A DNA stretch of 64,000 nt from Ricinus communis. Taxonomy: Eukaryota > Streptophyta > Magnoliopsida > Malpighiales > Euphorbiaceae. Of the stretch, positions 50,907-63,900 are shown in pieces (the first letter of the stretch is position 1; each line of letters opens with the position of its first letter). The DNA is taken from contig NC_063260.1 of the NCBI RefSeq assembly GCF_019578655.1, positions 23,026,888-23,090,887 on the forward strand, written 5' to 3'. Under the pieces are notes generated by a model. It was not told the origin of the DNA. It saw nothing but the letters and a program-made list of their open reading frames with translations, and did no database searches. Both the position numbers and the translations under genes were made by a program.

Positions 50907-51217
50907 TGATGGTTGGACTTTTTAGTAGGGAAAGCTCTCTGCTTTCTTTTACTTTTATTTTCTTTTTCCTTGGTCTTAGAAGTAATACTACTTCCTCTAC
51001 AGAGGAAGAGGAAGAAGGAGAAATGGAGGAAAATAAAAAAGAAGGGAGTTATAATTTTGAAGGAGAAGAGATGAGAGAGAGAAGAAAGACTTTGTTACTT
51101 TGTTCGGTTTGGTAAGAAATGTTTTGGTGGGGACTTTAGGGCTTTGAAGTTTCCTCTATTCGGTTTCAATCTCACGCACCTGTTAGTGTTTGTCAACCAC
51201 GCTCCAACTCATCCACC

Positions 51218-51225
51218 TTTTATAT
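51218..51225 (-). promoter_or_regulatory. Putative TATA box of VQ4
   Basis: The minus strand reads TATATAAAAGG about 312 bases upstream of the VQ4 ATG. It is a near-consensus plant TATA box and implies a leader of about 280 bases, which is purine/pyrimidine-biased as in many plant leaders. Confidence 0.55.
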
Positions 51226-51229
51226 ATGC

Positions 51230-54200
51230 AAGTAAAAGTGGAATTTGGGATTTGCAAAAACGCTTTTTTTTTGGGTTTGACCTTTTTTTTTACAACCAGT
51301 GAAAGAATCCAACAATCTATGAAACTGCCAGATATTTTTTACACTTTTTTATTTTCTTACAAGTTTGAAGTTAGTTTCTTTGCTATATTCATTAAATATC
51401 TATTGTTAGCAATATTAATTTCTTACTACATTAACAAAATTTACATAAAATTCTTTTATCTTTACTATAATTTTTTTTGTTATCATCTGAAATAATATTT
51501 AAATTTTTTATTATATACTAAAAATTCAATCTACTATAACATTCTATGTCATTGTATATCAATAATAAGATTTTGTGACATAATAAAATAATTGAATTTA
51601 AAGTTAGATTTTATTCATGAAATTTATAAAATAAATAATGATTCAAATCAATGAGTCATTATTTGTTGACAATTTTGCAATTATAATAAATAACGATTCA
51701 AATTAATGAGTCATTATTTGTTAACAATTTTGCAATTATACATTTAAAAATTATTTCTCTGATTTTAATATATATCCTTATAAATATTAAAATCAATTCG
51801 CGTAGAGGATTTAAATCAAGACTATATAGGTATTACACAATTATTCATATTTATATAATTATTATAATAAATATATTTTTTGAATTGCAACATTTGAGTA
51901 TTAAATAAGCATTCTGAGTTCATAGTTATACGCATTGTTTGTCTTTATTAGCAATAAGGGATCATTTTATTTGTTTTTTTCCCCTCTTGTTTAAGCTATC
52001 TTAGATGCAGTGGAAAAGGGGAGAATATGCAATTTATGCCTATCATATTCAGTGTAAGATGCATATCTGTCCCTCAACCGATATCTTGCACAATTAAGCA
52101 CGAGATTTGCAAATAAATTATAATTTAAACCCTTCTATTATGTGAAATTTAACTTCCTTAGTTTTTATATGTCAAATGCTAACATGGAATTAAGAGAGAC
52201 CCCTTTATAAATTTTTTTAAAAATCTTTTGTTCTTTCTTTCACCACCGGTCTTGACATTTCTTTTACTATTACCATTATCAATTTTCTTTTACATACTAA
52301 ATTCAAATACCCAAAATCAAATAAATGCCAATAACAATGACAAAAGAAATCAATAAACAAGTTATAATAAAAAAAATTGACCAACTTTTGGAACAAATCC
52401 ACAAAGCCATGGTGTTTATATCTATTGTCAAAAACAAATTCAATAATCTCAACTTTCCTTTTAAATTAGGCTGTAAGAAAAGAAAAAAAAAATCAAAGTC
52501 TTGAGTCCACTTAAGTTCAAAATTACCAACATTCACTAAAAGAGTCCCTGCAATAACTCTAAGTGCATAGAATTATCCATTTGAGCACCATAGTAATCTT
52601 TTATTAAGATAACACTTCAAAAACTCAACACATCTTATGCATTCAAATAAAAAGTAATCTCAAGCTCATATTTATAAGACGATACAATAGCCTGCATTAA
52701 AAAAGATAGAAATATATGTGAATTATACATAAAAAAGAAATCAATCAAAATTATACTTTAAAAAATAAGAAAATGAAAGAGACAACTCATTATACAAATG
52801 TATATATAAATGATAGAAACATAAACTAGGTAGTTTTTAAGCTTTCCTCGTTGCACTTGTCATGAGAGTAAAATAAAGAATGTATGTCTTTTTATGATAA
52901 GTGTTAGTATCATTATAATAGAAATAAGAGTCTATTTAAATTTTCAACTAATGATGATAAAAATTAAGAATTATACAATAAATCATTGATTAAATTTTAA
53001 CTTCTAATTGAAAATAATAAGTATTGACATTTATTAAGGATTAGCGAATTTTTATGATTGTTCTTCTTTTGTAAATCATCATACGTATTACTTACTAACG
53101 CTAGGTCCAACAACTCTTTACACTTTTATTGTTTTCTCTCGTGTTCTTTGCCTTTTTTCGCTGAAGCAACATATTATGTTAAGATCAAAAGAAAAGTACT
53201 TATTAAATTCAAACAAAATTTTTTAAAATTCATCACGTGGTTTTTCTTCTTGAACTGGTAATGACTGCTACCCATAGCAAAGTAATTAAAGAGAGCATTG
53301 TTCTTTTTGATTTATAAAGGACCTAGCTTTATTCAATAGCAGTGTTTGACAAATGAAAATTCACGCAAGTAAGTTTTTAATTCATAAAAAAGGCTTAAAT
53401 TATGAATTTTGCAAAATATATGCTTTGTCTCGCTAAAAGTAGCAGGGGACACGAAACATGAGGGGCAAAAAAGCGTCTTCCCTCCCACTGAGAAATAGAA
53501 TGGACGCGCTGAGGAAGGAAGATGGAGAACGGAGGTGAAGGAAAGAGAGAGTAGGAAGATGCGATTGGTGGTGTGTGGAATTCTAGACAAGAAAGAGTGG
53601 GCCAATGTGTGCCCTTGTGACCTCTTGGCTTTGGGAGAAGAAATCGTCAAAAAAGAGTTCAACATTTTCCATTTGACTCGTACAAACTCCAACTTGAGTC
53701 TGACTGCGGCAACCTCCTAATTTCATAACATCACATTTCTTAATAATTTTCATTTTATCCGAGTGTTGATGATTAATGATGCATTTAATCTGTAACTCAG
53801 ATAAAAAAAAAGCTGATTTTTTAACGAGTTTTAATATAATCAGATGATTCCTAGATCCATCCCTTTCTTTCTACTCATTTTGCTCGTGGTCCCGTTAGCC
53901 GTCCAATCAAAATTATTTCAATCGAATTAAATCGTAAAATCAGATGGTGTGTTTTTTGTCATGTACACAAATTTTCAAGTACAGAATCAGTGACCATTTA
54001 TTACACTTTCATGTCCCCACTCTCTTCATTTTTTTTTTAACTTTTAAATAATTTCTGGACAAATATCCCAGTGATCATTCCGCAGTCAATTAATATATAT
54101 GCTAGAAAAGTAATTGTATTTACCCTTAAATTAATATGCAAGGCAAACAAAAGTCATAAGAAGAATCACTAATTTTGTGCTAAAGTTATACACAATACAG

Positions 54201-57200
54201 AATGCAGTCCATATAAATATTTAGATTTCTTATTTTAGAGCTACTTTTATTATCTTCTTTTCTATTATTCTTACAAATTATTTTAAATCTGTGGATTCAG
54301 TGATCAGTTATTGGCCTAGTAAGTTGACTCTTTGGATAAATGGCAAACACTAAAAGAGAAATGCACTTGATGTGTCAAAAAATCAAGGAATTAAACTGAA
54401 TCAAATGGATGGGAGAAGTAACGATCAAGCAAAATACAAAAAAGATATAATCAAGGATCAACAAATTACTGATCAGAGATTATGAATCAAAATCCTTTTA
54501 CTGTATCTTGATAATTACATGTCTAATGACTTGTTTGTCAGGTCAGACTTATTCATTCAAGTAAATTTGATGCTCATCTCTCACTTGTTTGGATCTCACG
54601 CTCACAGGCCTACCAGCATACTTTATTTTTTTCTTCAAAAAGAAAACATAAATGAAGAAAGAGGTGAATCCAATTCTCATTTTAATATAAAAACTGAAAA
54701 TAAAGTGAACAAAGAAAGGGACCACTTCAGTCTATTCCTAATTTCCTCTCCTCCCTTTGAATCATGGATGAGACTCCATTTATGAAGTGGAAAGTGGTGG
54801 ATGCATCTCGTACTCCTCGCATTTACCATTTAAATTTTAGATTCCCATAAATTGACATATCCGGTTTTAATTTTATGACAAATAAATTATTCAATTGATA
54901 CCTGTTGTTTACCAATTTTTTTAAGAAGAAAAAAATATTCAGATAATACTAAAATAATTAATTTATACTAAAAAGTCGTGAAATTCATTAAAAATTTAAA
55001 ATACAATTAATGAGGTGCTAATCGAGTTCATCCCTTGAATTTCCAATTAAATTTAAATATAGTCTAAGGCAATAGTATTGATAATATGAGCTGGCAAATT
55101 GACATGGGAATTTGATTATGATGCTAGAACCACAGTACAGAACTCGAGCCCCGAGCACTTGATGTTTTCAGTTTATGATTTAGAGATATGGGAAAATGGT
55201 GAATTTGCGCATTCAAAACTAACAAGGAGGTGCTATAGTGGCACTGGACCCAGCAAATAGCACGAGTAGTTGAAGATTGCTATGGATCAAAGACAATTAA
55301 AGTGGCAGCCAGCAGCAACAAATTTTTGCTCTCATAACCCACAAGACTTTATTATCCAGCCAAATACTGCTCATTGGAACAATAAAATGCCACATAATTA
55401 TAGTTGGTGATACTTTTTTTTTTTTTCCTTTCTATTGATCTCTTACTGTTGTTGATGGCAAAATGCAGGGTTTCTTTTGCAATAACTGAGCGAGAGGCAA
55501 AGAAGTTGCACTTTGTCCCAAATTCATAGTCGTTGAGGGGATTGGGTTTGGACTTTGGAGTGCAAGAAAGGGACCATGAATAAATTTGAGTAGTGGTCCA
55601 TCTTGTAAGAAGCCCATTTTTGTAATTGCCTGGCTTTTGACTCTCTACATATGTTTGTCAATATTGCTATTCCAGAAATAAACTATTTTCTTTTTAGAAA
55701 AAGAAAAAGAAAAAGAGAAAAAGAGAAAATCAAAACTGCTCTAGAAAGGCACTGGCAAATTATGAACCTTAAGCAAGTTTATGGTATGGGCCAAACAAGG
55801 AGTTGTGTCCGAGAGGGACTCATCTCGGATCCCAGATAGGTCGAATATATATTTCTTTCTAAGGAAGGTGGAACATGGTCATCACTATTTGTTTAAGAAC
55901 TATTTTAAATTGATATTTACTTAAAATATGATATTATAACATAAATATATCACAAACAGAAAACCTAATTTAAATATATTTTAGAAATAAAAATCAAAGA
56001 ATCAAATCAATCTAAATTAAGATTATTCTCTTTATTTCATCTAATTTACTGAATAATTTAATTCAACTCAATTTAAATGAAAATTAATTTATAGTTTTCA
56101 ATTGGATTTGGTTAAAAATGAAACTACCAACTATTTGATCAGTGCGTGCAGTAGTCCCAAAGTTTGAAACGAATCACCAGAATTATGTTATATCATAAAT
56201 ATTTAGCCAATTTGCTTTAATTAGATATCTCTTTAAATTAATAAATTAATAGGGAGTTTTCCATAATATTATGTAAATTAATTTTTTATTTAATTATTTC
56301 AAAAGAGAATAAAATCGAAAAAAAGGAATGATAATCTCGGATATAGAGTTAGTGAGGGAGGATCAAAATGGAACCTCACCGTACGAGTGGCTTTCCAAAG
56401 TGACTTTCTTCTCATGCATAATATTCTCAAAGGATCTAATCTCTCACCACAAAAGCATCTGCTTTGAATATGTAGAGAGACGTCTAATATTACAATTGGA
56501 AAATCATGACAAGTGCGACACCCAACACTGTTGTAAATAATTACCAAATAAATAAAAATCAAAGTGTGTCGCCTGCTATCATTCATTTTTATTTGCCACA
56601 CAGCCCAGAAAATTATGAACCATTCTCATGCAATTGCTCTGAGTTTCTTTTTGCATACTGAAAAGGTTTTGGATAATAAAAGTTAGATAGAATTGTAAAA
56701 AGGAGTTTCTGAAGTGAACCCGTAAACAATGTTTTTTCTTTAATTTAAATAACTAATTTGCGAATTTTTGTTGGAAATAAAAGGATGACTGTTTGGACCC
56801 TTACACAACAGCACCATATTTTAAAGGAAAAAACGAAAATATTTTTTAAATCAAATTTACAGTATTTTTTATTTTTATTATGTTAAAAATATCAATAGTA
56901 CAGTTTTTAGTTTTTTTTTTAATTACAATTTAGTTGTTTTTTTATATTATTCTTAGGTAAAACAACCAGAAAATAACTAAAGAATAATTGAAAAATAATT
57001 AAAAGGCTAACCAGAACATAAATTTTAAAAAAGTTAAAAAAATAAATTTGTACAATAAAAATAGTAATTTTTATTAATTTTAAAATATAAACAAAAAATT
57101 TCTATTTTAAGCTGATCGAATGAATAATTAAAGTCGCCTTCTAAAAACCAATAAAAAGGTGTGATTATTAACCATATCTTAGAAATTACTTAAAATAATT

Positions 57201-58599
57201 TTGCTTATACAAAATGGGACAATTATAATTCTTTTCCCCCGTGGTTAGCAAACAAAAGCTAATGTCTGAATGGGCATAAATTCGTCTTTAAATAAAATAA
57301 ATAAGAAAAATTAATCAATCCATCATCATTTTAAACCAAAAATCAGATGGAATTGCCCGGAATATGAGGGGAAGATTCTCTGTTTGTGGGTCATTTCGGC
57401 TCTAAAATCCATCCTTCTTCAAAACGAATAAAGCAAAGCCGAGGCCATTTCTTATCAAAATTAGGCCCACTGACATTCGCAATTAGCCATTTGGATAGAG
57501 TATTAATCACAAGATCGATTTGCCACAAAAATAAATCTACCATAAGCGAAAGGATGGCCGAATCCCAAGCTGATTTCCAATCATTTTCATTGCCAATGTA
57601 CTTTGAGAGATTGCAATTTCTTTATCAAAGATGATGTTCAGTGAAAAATAATGAGTGTCTGCCACAAGGCATACCGCATTATATTTATGATTTCATTATT
57701 CATCGTCCTTTATCCCTCTCTACAAGAAGCAGATTCCTATTTCTAATTTACTGTCATAATACAAAGTGTATCCTCCATCATGAAAACTTTAAAAAGAAAT
57801 AATCCAAAAGCAACCGGTTGCTTACTAATTATTTTATTCTATAAATCTTTGTTTTATAAAGGGTGAAAAATAATTTAAGAATTTATTTAAATTGAGATGT
57901 GTATTTATATCTATTAAATAATTACTTTTTTTCTGTCATAATGATGCTCTAATTTTAATTTATTCACAGGTTTTTAAAAACTTAGATCTTTTAGTCGAGG
58001 ATTTAAATTTTTATCCTTTTTTTAACTAAAATACTATTATTAAGCAAGTCATATGCTCCTATATACTTTGTTAAGCATTCACGTTAATTAATATTTAAAT
58101 AAAAAGACTTATTACATGTAACTCAACAAATTATTTAATAAAAATTACAATTCAAAACAAAAAGGTGAAATTCAGTTATAAGTGATGATATTTGTGTTAA
58201 TTAATAAAATGTATTTTTGATAGCTAGTCATTAAATTTATAATTAAAAAATGAACTATATTTTAAAATGTACAAAAAAGAACTAACCAATTAATTATGTT
58301 CAATCTTTCTATTCTATAGTTTAAATTAAGATATTTATGCCTATAAATTTTGAGAAAATACTTGCTTAGTCTTCGTCTATGTTTTTCCCTATTAGCACTT
58401 GACACATAATAAATCATGAAGTGTATTAGGTGATAGGAACTTTTAATATATATATCAAATATTAATTGTTTCGGGTATTGTAGAATATATATCAAGATTA
58501 CACAAGTATTTGCCATGAATTCTTTTTAAATTGAAATATTAACTATTTGTTTGAACTTGCAAACTGAAATATCAACTTCTTTTTGAACAAGAGATGTTT
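51230..58599. other. Gene-free AT-rich region between VQ4 and the RNase H relic
   Basis: 7.4 kb with no recognisable gene. It contains a 55-bp tandem duplication (51631-51740) and a mixed-composition island at ~53440-53710 with opposing open frames but no domain. Other short frames at 55.4-55.9 and 57.4-57.6 kb show nothing recognisable. Confidence 0.5.
51631..51740. repeat. Tandem duplication, 2 x 55 bp
   Basis: ATAAATAATGATTCAAATCA... at 51631-51685 is followed directly by ATAAATAACGATTCAAATTA... at 51686-51740. The copies differ at three positions (T/C, C/T and G/A) by eye. Confidence 0.9.
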
Positions 58600-58609
58600 C
58601 ATTAAATTC

Positions 58610-59165
58610 ACGATACAGCAGAACCAGTATCAGAGTACAAAAGCCGAACAGGACAGGTTTGCAAGTGGGCGGGATTGGGACCGAACAGGCAGTCAGTTGC
58701 CGATCTCCTTATGAACTTGAAACTAACACCAAAGAAATACTTGGGACAGGATGGTCTCAATTTCCCACGGAGCATTTTCCTTTTATTATTATTATTTTTT
58801 TTGTTGAAAAAAGAAAAAAAGAACCAAGTATTAATCAACAAAATGGTATTGGCAAGAACAATCTTTACTCATACTAGGCAGTAGCAAATTGATGGTGAGG
58901 GTATCGATGAGTAGCAGCGGCACGGAGCAGTTTCCTTACCTCTGGAGATTAGCATCAATAAGAATCTTGAAATCTGACTCAAAAATGGCCTTATTAATTG
59001 CCCATGTCTCAACGCCAAAGCCTCACTGACCGAAGCTGAACTTGCCGGTCTTCTGCCTACTCTACCAGTAATCACGGTACCTTGCTCATCCCTCACAACT
59101 ACACCATAACATGACATCTTATTATCCCTATCGCGAAAAGCAGCATCCACATTGTACTTGTGAGT
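58610..59165 (-). pseudogene. Decayed RNase H-like domain of retroelement origin
   Basis: The minus strand encodes YNVDAAFRDRDN...YGVVVRDEQGTVI and ASVSEALALRHG, matching the start of the plant RNase H-like domain found in non-LTR retrotransposons and their domesticated or stray copies (motif VDAA-x-GVVVRD...EA-A). Further down, in another frame, VSFKFIRRSATDC resembles the typical end of that domain (SFxFIRRxAN). The parts are in different frames, and a T/A-rich insert lies at ~58785-58870. No reverse transcriptase is present. It lies 3' of the AGP31-type gene on the same strand, with no sign of a functional link. Confidence 0.65.
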
Positions 59166-59487
59166 TCTCTATATGAAATTTTTCAAGTTGAGACAGGGAC
59201 TTATGGGTATGAATAGATATTTATATGGTCTGAAAGTTGATTAGTTGCTCCTAATTAATAACGACATCAATAGATTCTAATATCTAATTTATTTCCCAAA
59301 CAAATTAACATCACACACTGATTAATGGTAGCCAATGAAGTGCCATTACAGAGTACAGATCAAACACACAGGGGAAATTCAGATTCCAAACTATAATCTA
59401 AAAACGCTAAAAAGAAGGACTATAATTAAACTGGTGCACGCAGAGTGACAGAAAGATCGATGAGTACTGCAACTACTACTGTCACGT

Positions 59488-60824
59488 TTAACGTGGGCAC
59501 TTGGGCTCAAAGGCAAAAGGGCCAACGGTATAGAGGACGAAAGGCAGCTTATTAGCAACAAATTTCTTCTCTGGCCTCAAGATTCCACCGCTGAGTCCAC
59601 CATGAAGATCGGTAATCTTGCTGCACGCAGTGTTTGGTGCCGAGACCAATGAGACTTTGCACTTGTGGGCCCCGTAGTTGGTGATGGATTTAGGTGCTTG
59701 GAGATAGAAGTAACCATTCTTGTCAGTTGTGGCTTTGGCTTCTTGTGGGTACTTTGTATTATTGCATTGTAGTTTTACTGTTGCACCTGCAAATTATTTT
59801 AAAAAAATATCGTTTGGTTCAGTATTCAGTAATCATTAGTCAAAAACTAATCACATGTTTGCCCTTTTTTACTTTTACTTTTACTTTCTTTTAATTTTTA
59901 AATTGGTAAATAAGATTGCAGCTTGAATTGACGTTTCTTGAAAAAAGTCATGCATTGGGCAAAAATGAAAAAAGGTAGTTCAAGCATAGGGTTCCTTCCT
60001 GATTCGTATAGGATGGCAAGCAATTGGACATTGTACCTAGAAGAAAGAGTAAAAGCTGTTTACTCGTAGCCCATACACTGGCCTAGAAGAAAGAGCATCT
60101 CTCTCTCTCTCTCTCTCTCTCAAAATTCCAAAATCCAGAGAACCCAATGCATTTATGAGTTTCCCGAAAAGAAAAAGAGAATGCACATTTTCCATGTAAA
60201 TGCACATCTACTCCAAACAGTGAAAAATATACAGTATTTCAAGAAGAAAAAAAAGATAGAACTAGCCTTATTTCTTCACAAACAGAATATTAATGTAAAA
60301 GAAGTGCAAGATTGAGGAGTTATGAACTAACCAAGAACTGGTGAAGCTCCCAAGAGAGTATCAACCCCAGAGTATTTGCACGACTTGCAATAAACAACAC
60401 CTTGCACTGCTACAAAACTTCTTGGGAAGTGGGAGCTAGGAGACCGAGCCGGTGGTTTAACCGGTGGGTGGGGTTGTGCTGGTGGGGAGTGCACAGGAGG
60501 ATGAACTGGTGCGTGAGAGTGTGGCATGGGCGAGTGGGCTGGAGAATGCATGGGAGCGTAAACGGGGGCGTGGTGGCGGTGATGGTGATGGTGGTGAGTA
60601 GGTGCAAGGCTGGGTGCGACAGTTGGTGGATGGGCATGGTGGTGGTGAGGAGGGTGATAATTAGGTGGTTGAGTTGGTGACATAGCTGGGTGGTGAGAGT
60701 AGCCATGATGGTGTGGCGGGATAGGTGAAACTGCTTCTATTTCTTCATCACTAAACACTGTGAAACACAGCAGTGAAAGTTGCAGTAGCACAAGTGCTTT
60801 AGCCATAGCAAAGACCATCTTCAC
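59488..60824 (-). CDS. AGP31: AGP31-type non-classical arabinogalactan protein (His/Pro-rich, PAC domain)
   Basis: Secreted cell-wall glycoprotein; AGP31 binds pectic and arabinogalactan polysaccharides and helps organise the wall. Two exons: 60332-60824 (donor CTTG|GTTAGT) and 59488-59786 (acceptor TTGCAG|GTGCAA), joined 792 bases, 263 aa. Residues 1-25 are a signal peptide ending FTVFS. Residues ~30-135 are rich in His and Pro (HHHH runs, repeated PVH/PPVHSPPA units with SP, AP and TP sites suited to hydroxyproline O-glycosylation). From ~137 comes the PAC (Ole e 1-like) domain with six cysteines: YCKSC, LQCNN, KCKV, ACSK and the final KCPR. Met1, Met3 and Met7 are all possible starts; the first was used. 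The gene order with LEC2, VQ4 and SMG7L supports the AGP31 name. A TATA box lies about 80 bases upstream. Confidence 0.9.
60098..60121. repeat. (CT)n microsatellite in the AGP31-type intron
   Basis: Twelve uninterrupted CT units are read directly within the single intron of the AGP31-type gene. Confidence 0.95.
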
Positions 60825-60900
60825 TGACCAAGCTACAGAGAGAAAAGATGACTGAGCAAGAAAGAAAGAAAGACAGTGAAATGGGTTCTCAAAACTAAGG

Positions 60901-60908
60901 AATTTATA
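60901..60908 (-). promoter_or_regulatory. Putative TATA box of the AGP31-type gene
   Basis: The minus strand reads CCTATAAATTCC, a consensus TATA box 77 bases upstream of the first ATG, leaving a leader of roughly 45 bases. Confidence 0.65.
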
Positions 60909-60909
60909 G

Positions 60910-63900
60910 GACTTTAAACCGTGATTCTCTGCGGTTTTTATTCATAAAATGTGTTTCTTTTTCTCTTTTAAAAATAAAAAAGCTTTTCCTTAAACATTTG
61001 TGGGGTAGCCTACTAGACAGACTTATATTATAGAGTTCGGAATGGTCTGTTTAATAACGGTCAAAAAATCTGGTAAAAACGTAATTAATGACTACGGCTC
61101 ATGAAATCATATTTGTTTAAAGAAAAAATTCAGTCCTCTGCGGCATCATTCCAAATGAAACAATTAATCTTAAATTTAAGACCCATTGCACGTCATACTA
61201 ATTATGAAATATTTTAGCAGTTTATTTAAATTAAAAAATATTTAATAAATTTAATTATAAGAAAAAAAATAAATTAAAGTAAACTAATTTATTTTTTATA
61301 GATATTATAAAATTTAATAGACCTATTAACATGATGATAAAATAAAAAAATTTATAATACATCACATATATAATAGTTAGAAACAATTAAAATTCTTTTG
61401 ATTTAAAAAAGACACAGTTAATATGGAATAAAGGGAGTAATATTTTATCAAATTAACATAATATATTTAATATTTTTTATTTCTAATTTTATAATTTTAT
61501 TTATTTTTATTTGAGATATATATCAAATTGATAAATTTAGAAAGTATTTATGAGATAAATAAAAATATAAAAAATCTCTCATATATGAGAAAAATAAATT
61601 TTTAAAAAATCATCCTCTCCATGTGACATTTTAAAATATCTCACTTTTAAAATCTATAGTGAATGAGGTTTTATATAAAATTATGTCGTTTATCTATCGT
61701 TCGCACTGTTATTATTATTTTAATTATAAAATTAAGTTGATAGATATGATTTATTAATTTTTTTAAAATATTAATTTATAATTTTTAAAAATAATAATAA
61801 ATTAACTTTTTAAATTTTTTAGAATTTAATGATTTATTAATGTAATAATATAAAAAATATCTTAAAAATACTTATTAACTAATTTTTATACTATATAATT
61901 TAATATTATAATTGATATCATTATTTTCAAGATTAAAAACTTATTATATAATTAAAAAGCAATATTAAAAATAATTTTAAAATAATTTTTAAAATTAAAA
62001 TTATTATCTAATTAAAAACTAATCTATTGATTAATATATTATTAAATATAATTAATATACTATTTTTTATGATAGAATTAGTATTGTTATTTGATTAAAA
62101 AACTATTTATTAGTTATTATAATATTAAAATATAATAATATTATTTTTTAGAATTATAGTCGGTATCTTATTATGAATGTAATTTATTAAATTATACATA
62201 AATTTAAATTTTATATATCAAAAATAGTATATGTTACGTGTAAAAGATTAGATATACATATAAAAAAATTATTTAGATCTCATATATAAATTTTTTTTTC
62301 TCAATTAAACAACAAAATTTGAAAAAATATATGTTACAAAAATTTCCATAAAAACCTTCAAACAAACAATGCCCGAGGATAAAAGAAATTTGTGTTGCTA
62401 TTAATGAGATCTATAACTTCGGTTAACAGATAATTCCAATTTGACCTTTAAAAATTAGCATTTTCATAATTAATAATTTCTGAAGTTATGAAACTCACGT
62501 ATTATATAGCCAAAATTAATAATCCTGTTATGTAATAATCAATATTGAGAATATAGTCGCTTTATGAAAAAAAAAGGAAAATTGATTTAAAGCAGCATGC
62601 TTCTTTTTAATAGTTCTAATCATAAATTTATACGACAAAGTAATTTTTCATTTAATGAAATTATTTTTATTAAAATTGCATAGCATATTGATTGGTAATG
62701 TTCAAATAATAATTTTTTGATTAATTAAAAAAATAAGTTACTATTAGTAATTGTATGTATATATATATGTAATAAAAAATATAAATTAATGAGAAAAAGG
62801 AAAACTTTTACTATCTTTGCTAAGATTTTTGTCCTCATTCCCTTTATATATTTCCAATTATATTTCATAGACCAAAGAATAAAGGAAACTCAAATCCTTG
62901 GCCTTTGAGCTTTCTTTGTACATGAGAATATTGCAAATCTCCTTTCTTTGTCCATAGGAAGAACCCATTATTATCACTTTCTTTTGCTACTGGGCCATTG
63001 CACCAACGAGGACTTCTTCTTCTTCTTATTGTTACTGCTACTTCATGTCTATAAATGATTTATGTATTATATTTTTATTGACTTAATTTTATTTAATAAC
63101 ATAAATACTAATACAGCTTTTGTGATACTAGTACAATTTTAAAATTCTTTTATTTTGAATTAAACTTTTATTTATTTGTTTTACATTTTTTTCTACTTTT
63201 CTAATTTCTTTTTCCATTTTTTTAGTATATGTTTATTTTCGGAAGAAAGTTTACTAAATTATTCAGCGAGCCAACACCACCTCCACCATCTGATTGTCGT
63301 TCACTGTATCATAAGAAATGAGTTTAAAAGAGGAAAGAGAGTCGCTGGGAAGGCCAAGCAGAAACCCAGCAGCAGTAATCGCAACACGACGCCGACACTT
63401 GGAAATGGTCAAGATATTTAAGGTTTTGATGCTTGAAAGCAAACTAAAAGATAACATATTTAATTAAGGCTTTTTAAGGAAAAAGAAAATCTTTGATAGG
63501 GATTTCTCGGAGTTTTCGACATATTTAATTAAAAGTTTTTTAGACTATATTAAATTATTATTTCTCTAGGCAACACCATTTACAAAAATTAAAATTTCAA
63601 TCGAGTTAATTTATTTTATTACTAAAATATTATTATTTAAATATATAAATTTTTCTATTTATTAATTTTAAAATTTTATTAACCTTACGTGCTTAAATAA
63701 TAATATTTTAGTAGCGTGAGTGCTAACTCAATTCTTTTATTTTATTGTTATTGCTGAAGTTCACATTGCGTTAATAAATTGTATTGATAAATTTACTGGA
63801 TGTTAAAATTAAAATCAATATTAAAATTTGATGCTAAATTTGAAAGCTTGAATAATATGTGCTAAATTTAATAACAAGTGCAAAGTATATAATATTTTTA

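Noticed and set aside
53333..53720. Opposing 119- and 61-codon frames
   Set aside because: Both strands are open over the same DNA, with no recognisable motif; probably chance in a GC-richer island.
63176..63457. Opposing 81- and 64-codon frames near the window end
   Set aside because: No domain on either strand, no splice support, and surrounding DNA is non-coding in character.
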